A stretch of DNA of 64,000 nucleotides from Klebsiella pneumoniae (GTDB lineage Bacteria; Pseudomonadota; Gammaproteobacteria; Pseudomonadales; Pseudohongiellaceae): assembly GCA_945869725.1 (NCBI GenBank), contig CAMBPO010000007.1:4273-68272 (forward strand), given 5' to 3'. The notes beneath the pieces were generated by a model, which did not search any database, had not been told where the DNA came from, and saw only the letters and a list, made by a program, of their open reading frames with translations. This document shows positions 26,380 to 36,861 of this stretch, piece by piece. A program made the translations under genes and the position numbers. Numbering within the stretch: position 1 is the stretch's first letter; every line of letters begins with the position of its first letter.

Positions 26380-27726
26380 ATGAGCAGCGACAATCCTTCC
26401 AGCACAGTGCGAAAAAAAGTCTTTATCAAGACCCATGGTTGCCAGATGAACGAGTATGACTCCTCGCGCATGCTTGATTTACTGAAGGAAACCCATGGTG
26501 CGGATCTAGTTGAAACTGCAGAAGAAGCAGACATCCTGCTGCTGAACACCTGTTCTATCCGCGAGAAAGCTCAAGAAAAGGTGTTCCACCAACTGGGACG
26601 TTGGAAGGGCTTAAAAAAGGCCAGACCTGACATCAAAATTGCAGTGGGTGGCTGTGTCGCCAGCCAGGAAGGTGCAGCTATTGGCAAGCGCGCCCCTTAT
26701 GTGGATGTTGTTTTTGGACCTCAAACCCTGCACAAACTGCCAGAAATGCTGAATAAGTCCAACGGCTTCGGCCCGGTAGTGGATATCAGCTTTCCCGAAA
26801 TCGAAAAATTTGACCGTTTGCCCGAACCCTCCGTGACAGGATGCGAAGCATTTTTGACGGTAATGGAAGGCTGCAGCAAATACTGTTCATTCTGCGTAGT
26901 ACCCTATACCCGTGGCGAAGAAGTCAGTCGCCCCCTGGATGATGTGTTGGCAGAAGCCGTGCATTTGGCCAGCAAGGGCGTTCGGGAGATCAATCTGCTG
27001 GGGCAAAACGTCAATGCCTATCGCGGACTGAGTCACGACGGGCAAATCGTTGACTTTGCCACCTTGATCACCTACATCGCAGCAGTTGATGGCATTGACC
27101 GGATTCGTTTTACCACATCACATCCGGTGGAATTTCGCAGCAATCTGATCGAGATCTACAGACACGTACCGGAACTGGTCAGCCACCTGCACCTTCCAAT
27201 TCAGAGTGGATCCGACCGCATTCTGGCAGCCATGAAGCGTGGCCATACGGCACTGGAATACAAATCAATCATCCGCAAACTCAAGGCTATACGACCTGAC
27301 ATTAGCCTGTCCTCTGATTTTATCGTCGGATTTCCTGGCGAAACCCAGAGGGATTTTGAAGACACCATGAATCTGATTATCGAGGTAGGTTATGACACCT
27401 CATTCAGTTTTATCTTCAGTCCTCGCCCCGGCACACCGGCTTCAGACCTGCCTGATCACACCAGTGAACAGGAAAAGAAACACCGACTTGCCGTGTTGCA
27501 GGCACAGATTCTGCAGCAGGCTGCCGGCATCAGTGAACGAATGGTCGGCACCCGTCAGCGCATTCTGGTCAACGGCCCGGCGCGACACGGGGTCAGCCTG
27601 TTGGCTGGCCGCACTGAAAACAATCGGGTGGTGAATTTCTCATCGGATGACTTGAGCCTGATCGGCCAGTTTGTAGAAGTAAAAATAACCGATGCATTTC
27701 CGAACTCTCTGGCAGGTGAACTTTAA
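26380..27726 (+). CDS. miaB: tRNA-2-methylthio-N6-dimethylallyladenosine synthase
   Basis: Radical-SAM methylthiotransferase that converts i6A37 to ms2i6A37 in tRNAs reading UNN codons. The N-terminal UPF0004 domain has three Cys for the auxiliary cluster ([28 protein letters not shown]); the radical-SAM core has [15 protein letters not shown]; the C-terminal TRAM domain follows [11 protein letters not shown]. 448 residues is full length. It heads miaB-ybeZ-ybeY, the conserved gammaproteobacterial order. Confidence 0.97.
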   Translation: MSSDNPSSTVRKKVFIKTHGCQMNEYDSSRMLDLLKETHGADLVETAEEADILLLNTCSIREKAQEKVFHQLGRWKGLKKARPDIKIAVGGCVASQEGAAIGKRAPYVDVVFGPQTLHKLPEMLNKSNGFGPVVDISFPEIEKFDRLPEPSVTGCEAFLTVMEGCSKYCSFCVVPYTRGEEVSRPLDDVLAEAVHLASKGVREINLLGQNVNAYRGLSHDGQIVDFATLITYIAAVDGIDRIRFTTSHPVEFRSNLIEIYRHVPELVSHLHLPIQSGSDRILAAMKRGHTALEYKSIIRKLKAIRPDISLSSDFIVGFPGETQRDFEDTMNLIIEVGYDTSFSFIFSPRPGTPASDLPDHTSEQEKKHRLAVLQAQILQQAAGISERMVGTRQRILVNGPARHGVSLLAGRTENNRVVNFSSDDLSLIGQFVEVKITDAFPNSLAGEL

Positions 27727-27821
27727 CGCGGAATTGCTCTATACTCTCGGCTTATTTACTTACTCAACAGGCGACCGCTGTGCCCGTGCGCAACTGTCTC
27801 CGGAGGTATAAGCCGAGCGGC

Positions 27822-28868
27822 ATGACCACTGAACAGCAAACTCACCAACTCACTCTTGAGCCTGAAAATACGCATCGTCTGGCCAACCTGTGCGGACAAC
27901 TGAACGAAAACATCCATCAGATTGAAAAGGCGTTGGCGATACAGATTCGCCAGCGTGGCAACATATTTCAATTGTCGGGAATAACATCATCTGTCGCCGA
28001 GGCAGTGCGCGTCCTCGAAACACTCTATAAGGGCACAGTGGATGGCATGCAGATCACTGCGGATCTGGTGCACCTGACCTTGCGCGATACCGGAGTTGCA
28101 GCAGCCATCGCTGAGTCCGGGCAACAAATTGTTCAGGAAATCGATGACTTTAAACCGTTATTGATCAAGACGCCCAACGTCTCAGTGAAACCGCGTGGCA
28201 AACACCAGCGTCGATACGTTGAATCCATACAATCCATGGATATCAATTTTGGTATCGGCCCTGCCGGCACGGGCAAAACTTATCTTGCTGTAGCCTGCGC
28301 CGTCGAGGCCCTAATGCAGGACAAGGTTAAGAGGCTGTTACTGGTGCGTCCGGCTGTGGAGGCTGGAGAAAAGCTTGGCTTCCTGCCCGGAGATCTCAGC
28401 CAGAAAATTGATCCGTATCTGCGACCACTCTATGATGCCCTTTATGAAATGCTGGGCTTTGAAAAAGTCACCCGATTGATTGAAAAGAATGTTATCGAAG
28501 TAGCACCGCTGGCGTACATGCGTGGCAGAACCCTGAACGGTTCATTTATTATTCTGGATGAAAGCCAGAACACCACCGTGTCACAGATGAAAATGTTTTT
28601 GACACGCATCGGCTTTGGCTCAACTGCGGTGATCACTGGCGATGTGACACAGATTGACCTCCCCAAAGGCACCAGATCAGGGCTTGTCCATGTCATCAAA
28701 GTACTTGAAGGGATCAATGGCATAGGGTTTAACTACTTCGACTCCAAAGATGTGGTCAGGCACTCTCTGGTTCAGCGTATCGTCGAAGCCTATGATGACT
28801 ATGAGCGAAAAACCACTATCACCTCTTTAAATCCCGATGGCAGCAGCGTTCATGACCGTGATTATTGA
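27822..28868 (+). CDS. ybeZ: PhoH-like ATPase YbeZ
   Basis: About 348 residues from the ATG at 27822 (MTTEQQTHQ); an upstream in-frame start at 27780 is less likely. A PhoH-type P-loop ATPase with Walker A GPAGTGKTYLAVACA, DEAQ-like DESQNTT and ITGDVTQIDLPKG. YbeZ partners the endonuclease YbeY in rRNA processing. The stop overlaps the start of ybeY, which supports coupling. Confidence 0.94.
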   Translation: MTTEQQTHQLTLEPENTHRLANLCGQLNENIHQIEKALAIQIRQRGNIFQLSGITSSVAEAVRVLETLYKGTVDGMQITADLVHLTLRDTGVAAAIAESGQQIVQEIDDFKPLLIKTPNVSVKPRGKHQRRYVESIQSMDINFGIGPAGTGKTYLAVACAVEALMQDKVKRLLLVRPAVEAGEKLGFLPGDLSQKIDPYLRPLYDALYEMLGFEKVTRLIEKNVIEVAPLAYMRGRTLNGSFIILDESQNTTVSQMKMFLTRIGFGSTAVITGDVTQIDLPKGTRSGLVHVIKVLEGINGIGFNYFDSKDVVRHSLVQRIVEAYDDYERKTTITSLNPDGSSVHDRDY

Positions 28869-29337
28869 TGTCATCAATGACAGTACCAGCATAGATTTGC
28901 CTGGAGCTACCCAGTTGCAAGCTTGGGGAGATACCGCTTTAAAATACCTGAGCGTGCCATCCAAGCCCCTGAGTCTGGGGCTGCGTATTGTTGACGAAGA
29001 CGAGTCAGCAGCAATCAATCTGGCATACCGGCAAAAGGACTATGCGACTAACGTCCTGTCCTTCAGTGCGGAATTGCCAGAGGCAATACTGGACAGTCTG
29101 GATGAAGTACCCTTGGGTGATCTGGTGATATGCGCTCCCATCGTTGCCAGGGAAGCGGATGCACAGGCCAAAAGCCTGCCTGCTCACTGGGCGCATATGC
29201 TGATCCACGGCATGCTTCATCTGAATGGTTTTGACCATGAATCTGAATCAGAAGCCCTGGAAATGGAAACACTGGAAGCGCGGATACTGGAAGAACTGGG
29301 CTTTGACAACCCTTATCAGCCAGAGCAACAGCAGTAG
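28852..29337 (+). CDS. ybeY: Endoribonuclease YbeY (rRNA maturation factor)
   Basis: Zinc-dependent single-strand RNase that matures the 16S rRNA 3' end and takes part in 70S quality control. The metal motif HxxxHxxxxxH is seen as [11 protein letters not shown]. The conserved FSAELPE and [11 protein letters not shown] precede it. The ATG at 28852 lies inside ybeZ; the in-frame start at 28837 is an alternative. Unusually, leuS follows directly: ybeX (corC) and lnt, normally in between, are absent. Confidence 0.95.
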   Translation: MTVIIDVINDSTSIDLPGATQLQAWGDTALKYLSVPSKPLSLGLRIVDEDESAAINLAYRQKDYATNVLSFSAELPEAILDSLDEVPLGDLVICAPIVAREADAQAKSLPAHWAHMLIHGMLHLNGFDHESESEALEMETLEARILEELGFDNPYQPEQQQ

Positions 29338-29384
29338 CACACACCTTTTTGACAGATCGTTTTTTTGAGACATTACAGACCAAC

Positions 29385-31877
29385 ATGAATACACAGGCAG
29401 ATACGCAGTACCAGCCACAGGATGTGGAGACCGAAGCTCAACAGTACTGGGAACGTCACCAATCTTTTAAAGTCAGTGAAGACAGCACCAAAGAAAAATT
29501 TTACTGCCTGTCCATGTTTCCGTACCCCAGTGGTCATCTGCACATGGGCCATGTTCGCAACTACCTGATCGGGGATGTGATCGCCCGCCACCAACGCATG
29601 CTAGGCAAAAATGTACTGCAACCCATGGGCTGGGATGCATTTGGCCTGCCGGCAGAAAATGCTGCCATGAAGCGCAATATAGCGCCTGCCACGTGGACGT
29701 GGAGCAACATTGATTACATGCGCAAACAGCTGAAACAGCTGGGGTATGCGTATGACTGGAGCCGCGAACTGGCGACATGTCACCCGGACTACTATCGCTG
29801 GGAACAGTGGTTTTTTACACGCCTGTTTGAAAAAGGCATGGTGTACAAAAAAGAAGCCGAAGTTAACTGGGATCCTGTGGATCAAACCGTTCTGGCCAAT
29901 GAGCAGGTTGTTGACGGCCGGGGCTGGCGTTCGGGCGCACTGGTTGAGCGACGTAAAATTCCACAGTGGTTTATAAAAATCACCGCTTACGCTCAAGAAT
30001 TATTGGATGATCTTGCCAAGCTGGATGGCTGGCCAGACGAAGTGCGCACCATGCAGGCCAATTGGATTGGCCGTTCGGAAGGCGTTCAACTGAGCTTTGG
30101 CATCGAGAGCCAGGACGAGCAACTCACCGTTTACACCACGCGTCCGGATACACTGATGGGTGTGACCTACGTCGCGGTAGCTCCGCAACATCCGCTGGCT
30201 GAAAAAGCCGCGTTGTCCAATCCGGCATTGGCTGACTTTATTCAACAGCAAAGCCACGTAAAAGTCGCCGAAGCTGACATGGCCACCATGGAAAAAATGG
30301 GCATGGACAGTGGCATCAAAGCCATCCACCCCATTACACAGGAACGGGTGCCGGTGTATGTGGCGAATTTTGTGCTGATGACCTATGGAACTGGTGCGGT
30401 GATGGCCGTGCCGGCGCATGATCAGCGTGACTTTGAGTTTGCACAAAAATACAGCCTGCCCATCAAACAGGTCATCAAGCCCGCGCTTGATGGTCAGTCC
30501 TGTGATCTGAACGAAAAAGCGTATACCGACAAAGGCATTCTGATTAACTCAGGCGAGTTTGATGGCCTTGATTCTGCCAGCGCGTTTAATGCCATCGAAG
30601 CGTGGTTAAGACAGCGTGGAAAAGGAGAAAAGCAGGTCAACTTCCGTCTTAGAGACTGGGGCGTGTCCCGGCAGCGATACTGGGGCACTCCTATCCCGAT
30701 CATCAACTGCCAGCATTGTGGCCCGGTCCCCGTCCCTGAACACGAATTACCTGTGATTCTGCCTGAAGATGTCAGTTTTACCGATGCAGGATCACCAATC
30801 AAACGCATGCCTGAGTTCTATCAGGTTAAATGTCCGAAATGCGCAGCGGACGCCGAACGTGAAACCGATACCTTTGACACGTTTATGGAGTCTTCCTGGT
30901 ACTACGCACGCTACGCCTGCCCTGACTTGAAAACTGGCATGCTGGACAAACGCGCCGACTATTGGTTGCCGGTCGACCAGTACATTGGTGGTATCGAACA
31001 TGCAATTCTGCATCTTTTGTATGCGCGTTTCTTCCATAAGCTAATGCGCGACGAAGGGCTGATCAGCTCCGATGAGCCGTTTGTGCGGCTGCTGACTCAG
31101 GGAATGGTGTTAAAAGATGGTAGCAAAATGTCCAAATCCAAGGGCAATACTGTTGAACCAGCCGCGCTTATTGAACAATACGGTGCTGACACAGTAAGAC
31201 TGTTTACCATGTTTGCGGCACCGCCCAATCAGTCACTGGAGTGGTCGGACAGCGGCGTGGAAGGCAGCGCACGCTTTCTGCGCAAACTTTGGCGAACAAT
31301 GATTGCGCACAATGCTGCCAACATTATCGATTTCAGAGAACTGCCGCTGAACAGTGAACAAAAAGCATTGCGCCTGAAAACCCACAGCACCTTGTTGAAG
31401 GTCGGTGATGATATCGGTCGTCGTCAGACCTTCAACACGGCAATTGCAGCAGTGATGGAACTGGTCAACACAGTGACAAAATTTCAGGAAGAACAGGACA
31501 TCATTAGCGACACAACGGTGGCACGCACCAGTTTGAGTGTGGTGCACGAGGCATTGGAGATAGTTTTGTTGGCACTGTCTCCGATTGTGCCGCACTTCTG
31601 CCATGCCTTGTGGAAACATCTGGGCCACGCCGATGCCATTATCAACTGCCCTTGGCCAGCGGCGGACAATTCCGCACTGATACAGGACGAAGTGCACATG
31701 GTCATTCAGGTGAACGGTAAGTTACGCAGCAAACTGACCGTGCCCAAAGACTGTGATCAATCCATCATTGAACGACTCGCGCTGGAAGACAGTCACGTGT
31801 GCAAGTTCACCGATGGACTCACCGTGCGCAAAGTGATTGTGGTACCCGGGAAACTCGTTAACATCGTGGTGTCCTGA
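29385..31877 (+). CDS. leuS: Leucyl-tRNA synthetase
   Basis: Class I synthetase charging tRNA-Leu, with HIGH region [13 protein letters not shown], a CP1 editing domain with [12 protein letters not shown] and [20 protein letters not shown], the KMSKS loop [11 protein letters not shown], and a C-terminal anticodon and [15 protein letters not shown] end ([12 protein letters not shown]). The start is taken at 29385 ([12 protein letters not shown]), near where other LeuS proteins begin. The domain between catalytic core and KMSKS is shorter than in E. coli ([10 protein letters not shown]). The stop overlaps lptE by TGATG. Confidence 0.97.
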   Translation: MNTQADTQYQPQDVETEAQQYWERHQSFKVSEDSTKEKFYCLSMFPYPSGHLHMGHVRNYLIGDVIARHQRMLGKNVLQPMGWDAFGLPAENAAMKRNIAPATWTWSNIDYMRKQLKQLGYAYDWSRELATCHPDYYRWEQWFFTRLFEKGMVYKKEAEVNWDPVDQTVLANEQVVDGRGWRSGALVERRKIPQWFIKITAYAQELLDDLAKLDGWPDEVRTMQANWIGRSEGVQLSFGIESQDEQLTVYTTRPDTLMGVTYVAVAPQHPLAEKAALSNPALADFIQQQSHVKVAEADMATMEKMGMDSGIKAIHPITQERVPVYVANFVLMTYGTGAVMAVPAHDQRDFEFAQKYSLPIKQVIKPALDGQSCDLNEKAYTDKGILINSGEFDGLDSASAFNAIEAWLRQRGKGEKQVNFRLRDWGVSRQRYWGTPIPIINCQHCGPVPVPEHELPVILPEDVSFTDAGSPIKRMPEFYQVKCPKCAADAERETDTFDTFMESSWYYARYACPDLKTGMLDKRADYWLPVDQYIGGIEHAILHLLYARFFHKLMRDEGLISSDEPFVRLLTQGMVLKDGSKMSKSKGNTVEPAALIEQYGADTVRLFTMFAAPPNQSLEWSDSGVEGSARFLRKLWRTMIAHNAANIIDFRELPLNSEQKALRLKTHSTLLKVGDDIGRRQTFNTAIAAVMELVNTVTKFQEEQDIISDTTVARTSLSVVHEALEIVLLALSPIVPHFCHALWKHLGHADAIINCPWPAADNSALIQDEVHMVIQVNGKLRSKLTVPKDCDQSIIERLALEDSHVCKFTDGLTVRKVIVVPGKLVNIVVS

Positions 31878-32365
31878 TGCGAGCCCAAAGGGTCTGGCTT
31901 GTTCTGCTGATGTGTAGCCTACTGATGGGCTGCGGATTTACCCTGCGCGGAACAGAACAAGCAGCCCTGCCCATCAGTGAACTGGCGCTGTCCTATCCCG
32001 GCGGGAGGTACCCTTTGGCAGAGGTACTGCGCGATGCGCTGGTGGCCAATGGCGTCGCTGTGCCGGCAGTGCCGGGCGACCAGCTCGAGCTCAGGTTATC
32101 ACCTGAACGCCTGGAGCGCCGCGCTGTGACGCTTAATAATCGTGGTGGCGCGGGCCAATACGCGCTGACATTACAGGTTGATGCCAGTGTTTACCTGTCG
32201 GGACAGTTGCTGGATGGACCAGAAACGGTGGAAGTAAGCGGCAGTTTTTACGAAGATACGGCCAACATCAGTGGCAGCAATAACGGCGTGGAACAAACTC
32301 TCAACGACATGCGTCAGGACATGGCAGACTTTATAATCCGCCGCTTACGTGAACTGACCATATGA
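31877..32365 (+). CDS. lptE: LPS-assembly lipoprotein LptE (RlpB)
   Basis: 162 residues. Signal peptide WLVLLMCSLLMGC with the lipobox LMGC, followed by GFTLRG, the usual start of mature LptE. It plugs the LptD barrel that inserts LPS into the outer leaflet. It starts in the leuS stop and overlaps holA by 4 bases, the conserved leuS-lptE-holA order. Confidence 0.93.
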   Translation: MRAQRVWLVLLMCSLLMGCGFTLRGTEQAALPISELALSYPGGRYPLAEVLRDALVANGVAVPAVPGDQLELRLSPERLERRAVTLNNRGGAGQYALTLQVDASVYLSGQLLDGPETVEVSGSFYEDTANISGSNNGVEQTLNDMRQDMADFIIRRLRELTI

Positions 32366-33387
32366 AAGTTTATGCCAATCAACTGCGATCAGCGTTAAGC
32401 AAAAAATTGCCACTTGCCTGCTGGCTCAGCGGCGATGAGCCCCTGCAGATGCGTGACTGCACCGATCTGATCAGAACGATCTGCAAATCACAGGGTTTTA
32501 CCGAACGCGAACGTTATGATGTTGATGCCAATTTTGATTGGGGCACTCTCATAGCTGCCGGCAATAGCTTGTCTTTGTTTGCGGACAAGAAACTGATTGA
32601 GCTCAATCTCAAAAGCAGCAAACTGGAAGAGTCAGCCCGCAAGGTACTGGCTGAGTATCTGCAACACGCCAGTCCTGACAATTTGTTATTGCTAAGCAGC
32701 CCCAAAATAGAAGCAGCAACCATCAAGACTCAGTGGTTCAGCAAACTGGAAAGCCAGCTTCTGCTGGTTCAGATCTACCCGCTTGAAGCTGACAAGCTGC
32801 TGTCATGGATAGAAAACCGGCTATCGGACTTTGCCATCACTATGGATAAAGATGCGATAAAACTGCTAGCTGACCGGATTGAAGGAAACATGCTAGCCGC
32901 TGATCAAGAGATCATCAAACTGCACTTGCTGTTCGGCAGCGGTATGCATCTCAGTATCGAACATATCGCCCGCACCGTGGCTGATAATGCGAGGTTTAAT
33001 GTATTTGGATTGATTGATGCCTGTCTTGGCGGCGAAAGCGCACGTGCCGTGCGCACCTTGCAAAGAATGCAGCAAGAGGGGCAGGAATTACTGCCGCTCA
33101 ATGCCATGATCTGCAAAGAGCTGCGGCAGTTGTCGACAATGTTGCGAGAGATTACAGATGGAGCGCGTATTGACGATATCTTTCAGCGACAGCGCATCTG
33201 GAACAACCGCCAGCCCCTGTTAAAAAAGGCGTTGCGCCGCTTGAGTCACGATCATGTCAATGCATTGATCGTCGAGGCTCGTGATGTTGACCTTGCCATC
33301 AAGGGCATGCACAGCGTGCCGGCCTGGATGCTGATGGAACATGTCTGCCTGGGATTAAGCGGCATAAAACTTCCTGGCCGAACCTAG
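32362..33387 (+). CDS. holA: DNA polymerase III delta subunit
   Basis: 341-residue clamp-loader subunit that opens the beta clamp. It has the family N-terminus (LACWLSGDEPLQMRDCTDLIR), the inactive AAA+ arrangement with LLLLSSPKIE, and a C-terminal helical collar ending LEHVCLGLSG-like (MLMEHVCLGLSGI). ATGA overlap with lptE. The 3' end overlaps the convergent DUF4404 gene by 4 bases. Confidence 0.94.
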   Translation: MKVYANQLRSALSKKLPLACWLSGDEPLQMRDCTDLIRTICKSQGFTERERYDVDANFDWGTLIAAGNSLSLFADKKLIELNLKSSKLEESARKVLAEYLQHASPDNLLLLSSPKIEAATIKTQWFSKLESQLLLVQIYPLEADKLLSWIENRLSDFAITMDKDAIKLLADRIEGNMLAADQEIIKLHLLFGSGMHLSIEHIARTVADNARFNVFGLIDACLGGESARAVRTLQRMQQEGQELLPLNAMICKELRQLSTMLREITDGARIDDIFQRQRIWNNRQPLLKKALRRLSHDHVNALIVEARDVDLAIKGMHSVPAWMLMEHVCLGLSGIKLPGRT

Positions 33388-33641
33388 ATCCCCATACGCC
33401 CCAATACGGCAATCAACTCCCGCAGTATACGTTCCGCGACCGGGTGCGTAGCCGCGAATCTCGCTTCCAGGGCAACCGCATTCTCCAATCCGGCCGCAAC
33501 CGGCTCCGATCGTTCAATCAGCTGTTCCATTTCCCTTTCAAGCTGCCTGGCCAACTCAAGGGTGTCCTCATCAAGATTGTCTGCTAACGCCAATTCCTGA
33601 TTAAGCTCTTCTAACAAAAACTTTATTTTGTCCTGACCCAC
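33384..33641 (-). CDS. DUF4404 family protein
   Basis: 85 residues, almost all helical and acidic: IKFLLEELNQELALADNLDED, then ELARQLEREMEQLIERS and FAATHPVAERILRELIAVLGRMGI. The last segment is the DUF4404 signature. Function unknown. It is a single gene convergent with holA. Confidence 0.8.
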   Translation of the reverse strand: MGQDKIKFLLEELNQELALADNLDEDTLELARQLEREMEQLIERSEPVAAGLENAVALEARFAATHPVAERILRELIAVLGRMGI

Positions 33642-34209
33642 TGCTGCTACCCCTGATGTCTAAATCTGCACTTGGTGAAAAATATGTTCTCAGTGCACCC
33701 TGAGGCACGCTTCACAATTGCACACGACACGCCAGCAAGTCTTCAATCTCAATTTTATGGCACATCAAACCCGATACTCACTACCCCGGACCGGCAAGCT
33801 CGTGCCCGAGGCCATTCCACGTAGGTATTCTGATAACCTCCCCTTCCCGACCTGCCGGCAGGAGCCGCCCATAATGGTCAATTCTTTAAAACAGATGTCA
33901 TATGCATTCAGATAACTTCTCGGCGCTCTGCAAAGAACATGAGGAGGAGCTCAGGCAGGATCTGCGCGATGATGCTTCTCGCGCCCTGCGCAACTGGCCG
34001 GGCAAAACAGCCGCGCTGCTGTTGATTGTGTGATCCTTTGTTTCATGGCTGAGCATGAGCTAGTTAGGCAACCCGGATGCCCAATTTGTGTTTCTCCATG
34101 TCCTTGAATAGTCAGACGCTGACAGTCCCAGTGTAGAATTCGGGAAATGCTGCGTTATAATCGCGGGCCTTGGCACTTTTTCCAACCGATAAACAGCGCA
34201 GGAACTGAC
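33642..34209. other. 568-base intergenic region upstream of the aspartokinase
   Basis: No convincing gene. A 43-codon plus-strand ORF at 33902-34033 (begins MHSDNFSALCKEHEEELRQD, ends TAALLLIV) has no ribosome site and is only a possibility. There are a 12-bp palindrome CCTGCCGGCAGG (33851-33862) and an inverted repeat GTCAG-ACG-CTGAC (34111-34123), which could be an operator for the aspartokinase. TAGAAT at 34133-34139 may serve as a -10, without a good -35. Confidence 0.4.
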
Positions 34210-35682
34210 ATGACATTACCAGACTCGTCTACTCAACCATCGGGGCACACTGTCGAAAAGATCGGCGGAACCTCAATGAGTCAGTTTGATGCCGTGCGCA
34301 AAAATATTTTTATGAACTCTGCGTTGAACGGTCACTACTACCAGCGTGTTTTTGTGGTCTCTGCCTATTCAGGTATCACCAACATGCTGCTCGAGCATAA
34401 AAAGACCGGGCAACCCGGTATTTATGCCTTGTTTTCAGATGCTGAAGAACAACAGAGCTGGCGTGATGCTTTTGATGTTTTACGCGCAAGAATCATTGAG
34501 ATCAACAGCGATTTGTTTACTGCGCACGGCGAGCAACACATTGCCGAGGCAAATCTCTTTATTGAAAGCAGGTTGAATGACGCCAGCAAAGTGCTTGAAG
34601 ATGTTGCCAGCCTATGTCAGAACGGGCATTTTGCGCTCTCCGATTATCTGCAAACTGTGCGCGAGATGCTGGCCAGCCTTGGAGAAATTCACAGCGCATG
34701 GAACACAGCGCGACTGCTGCAACTGCACGGACTGAATGCCTGCTTTGTCGATCTTTCCGGTTGGGCCAGTAGCAAACATGCTTCGCTGGACGAAAACATC
34801 CAGCGCGCCTTTGAGGGACTGGATCTGCGCACGCAATTACCGATAGCGACCGGATACAGTCATTGCGAAGGCGGTTTAATGGCCATCTTTGATCGCGGTT
34901 ACAGTGAAATGATTTTCAGCCGTATCGCTGTTCTGACAGGCGCCCGCGAAGCAATTATCCACAAAGAATTCCACCTTAGCAGCGCCGACCCAGGCATTGT
35001 TGGGGAGAATAAAGCCGTACCTATAGGCAGGACCAATTACGATGTTGCTGACCAACTGGCGAACCTTGGCATGGAAGCCATTCATCCGCGTGCCGCCAAA
35101 GGCTTGCGTCAGAATAATATTCATCTGCGCGTAAAGAATACCTTTGAGCCCGATCATAGCGGCACGTTAATCACGCGCGATTATGTTAGCGACTCTCCAT
35201 GTGTTGAAATTGTGGCCGGGCGCATGGGTGTCTACGCCATCGAATTGTTCGATCAGGATATGGTCGGCGATCTGTCGCACTACGAAGAAAAGTTCCTCGG
35301 TCAGATTATGCGCTTTAAGGCTCAGGTCATTAACAAAGACCTGAATGCCAACACCATCACCCACTATCTGTCAGCCAACCTGAAAACTGTCAAGCGCATT
35401 CAGGCCGCCATGGCAGAGCTATTTCCTGGCGCTGAGATCAATGTCCGCAAGGTCTGCATAGTATCCGCCATCGGCAGCGATCTTAAGATACCGGGCATGC
35501 TGGCGCGCACAGCCAAGGCACTGGCGGATGCCGGTGTTGATATTCTGGGCGTTCATCAGTGTATGCGACAGGTAGACATGCAGTTTGTGCTGGATGAAGA
35601 AGACTACAATACTGCAGTGAAGGCCATGCATTCACAGCTGGTTGAAGTCTATAACCATGGCCGCGCGATAAAACTGGCCTGA
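34210..35682 (+). CDS. Aspartate kinase of the ectoine-cluster type (Ask_Ect-like)
   Basis: Phosphorylates aspartate at the head of the aspartate family pathway. From the ATG at 34210 (MTLPDSSTQ; CAGGAA upstream) the kinase domain begins HTVEKIGGTSMSQFDAV. VFVVSAYSGITN, GEIHSAWNT, TGYSHCEGGLM and IHKEFHLSSADPGIVG follow, then two C-terminal ACT domains (VEIVAGRMGVYAIELFD and VSAIGSDLKIPGML). These are the particular features of Ask_Ect, the isozyme that sits in ectABC operons and feeds ectoine synthesis. No ect gene is present here; a class V PLP enzyme follows 5 bases later. Confidence 0.88.
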   Translation: MTLPDSSTQPSGHTVEKIGGTSMSQFDAVRKNIFMNSALNGHYYQRVFVVSAYSGITNMLLEHKKTGQPGIYALFSDAEEQQSWRDAFDVLRARIIEINSDLFTAHGEQHIAEANLFIESRLNDASKVLEDVASLCQNGHFALSDYLQTVREMLASLGEIHSAWNTARLLQLHGLNACFVDLSGWASSKHASLDENIQRAFEGLDLRTQLPIATGYSHCEGGLMAIFDRGYSEMIFSRIAVLTGAREAIIHKEFHLSSADPGIVGENKAVPIGRTNYDVADQLANLGMEAIHPRAAKGLRQNNIHLRVKNTFEPDHSGTLITRDYVSDSPCVEIVAGRMGVYAIELFDQDMVGDLSHYEEKFLGQIMRFKAQVINKDLNANTITHYLSANLKTVKRIQAAMAELFPGAEINVRKVCIVSAIGSDLKIPGMLARTAKALADAGVDILGVHQCMRQVDMQFVLDEEDYNTAVKAMHSQLVEVYNHGRAIKLA

Positions 35683-35687
35683 CAATC

Positions 35688-36860
35688 ATGACGATTAATC
35701 TGGATCAGGTTCGCAGTGACACGCCCGCTTGCAGCGATCTGATTCACTTCAATAACGCCGGCTCTGCTCTGCAACCCCGCGCCGTTACCGAGGCAGTGCT
35801 TCAGCATTTGTTGCTGGAACAGCGCATCGGTGGTTACGAGGCTGCTGACATGCATAGCACGCTGGCTGATAACTTTTATCATGCCTTTGCGAGCTTGCTC
35901 AATTGTGCTCCTCGGGAGATCGCATTTGCTGAGAACTGCACACGCGCCTGGACACAGTTATTGCTATCTGTTCCGTTTGAGGCCGGCGACAGGATTGTGA
36001 CCGGTCAATCCGAATATGCCAGTAATTATCTGAGTCTGCTGCATCTTTCCCGGCATAAGGGCGTCAAAATTGATGTCATCCCCAATAACAGTGACGGCTT
36101 GATCTGTCTTGACACCCTTGAAAGCAGTCTCGGCAATGATGTGAGACTGATAGCACTGACACATATTGCCAGCCAGAGCGGTGTCATTCAGCCAGCTGCA
36201 GCCGTGGGCAAACTCGCACAGAAGCACCGCATTCTGTATTTACTGGATGCCTGCCAATCAGCCGGGCAACTGCACCTGGATGTTAATGAACTTGGTTGCG
36301 ACATGCTCACCGGCACGGGCCGCAAATACCTGCGCGGGCCGCGCGGAACCGGATTCATGTTTGTACGTCACAGTATTCTGGACTACCTGCAACCGCAGAG
36401 TATTGATCTGCAAGCGGCTGACTGGTTGTCGAGGGATCACTACGCGCTGCGGGACGACGCGCGGCGCTTTGAGGTCTGGGAACACTTTGTTGCAGGCAAA
36501 ATTGGGCTGGCTGTCGCCGCAGACTACGCACTGCAGACGGGACTCAAGGAGATAGAATCGAGTGTAGGCAGACTGGCGGCAACGCTGCGTGAGGCGTTGA
36601 GCACCATACCGGGAATCAGCGTACACGAGCGTGGCACGCGGCTCAGCGGAATTGTCACTTTCAGCAGCGCCCTGCACCCCGCGCAAGCGATTCAGGCGCA
36701 CCTGCGTCATCATCACATCAATACCTCGGTTGTCCGGCGCCAGAATACGCTGCTGGATTTCCCTGAGCGCAAGCTCGGGGATATCAACCGGGCGTCGGTG
36801 CACTATTACAATACCGACACCGAAATCGACGCTTTTTGCGCTGCACTCAACAAGCTTTGA
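35688..36860 (+). CDS. Class V aminotransferase-fold PLP enzyme
   Basis: 390 residues, fold-type I. It has IHFNNAGSALQPRAV, TRAWTQLLLSVPF, LLDACQSAGQLHLD with the PLP Asp, and GTGRKYLRGPRGTGFMFV with the Schiff-base Lys. The catalytic Cys loop of cysteine desulfurases is absent; at that place it reads HINTSVVRRQNTLL. It may thus be a lyase, epimerase or EgtE-like C-S lyase rather than a desulfurase. It is probably cotranscribed with the aspartokinase, which hints at use of an aspartate-derived amino acid; that is inference. Confidence 0.78.
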   Translation: MTINLDQVRSDTPACSDLIHFNNAGSALQPRAVTEAVLQHLLLEQRIGGYEAADMHSTLADNFYHAFASLLNCAPREIAFAENCTRAWTQLLLSVPFEAGDRIVTGQSEYASNYLSLLHLSRHKGVKIDVIPNNSDGLICLDTLESSLGNDVRLIALTHIASQSGVIQPAAAVGKLAQKHRILYLLDACQSAGQLHLDVNELGCDMLTGTGRKYLRGPRGTGFMFVRHSILDYLQPQSIDLQAADWLSRDHYALRDDARRFEVWEHFVAGKIGLAVAADYALQTGLKEIESSVGRLAATLREALSTIPGISVHERGTRLSGIVTFSSALHPAQAIQAHLRHHHINTSVVRRQNTLLDFPERKLGDINRASVHYYNTDTEIDAFCAALNKL

Positions 36861-36861
36861 T

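Noticed and set aside
33902..34033. 43-codon ORF as a real gene
   Set aside because: No ribosome site, no family likeness, and it ends abruptly in a short hydrophobic stretch; kept only as a remark in the gap entry.
35688..36860. Cysteine desulfurase (SufS/CsdA) assignment for the class V enzyme
   Set aside because: The loop that carries the persulfide Cys reads HINTSVVRRQNTLL, with no Cys, and no suf genes are near.
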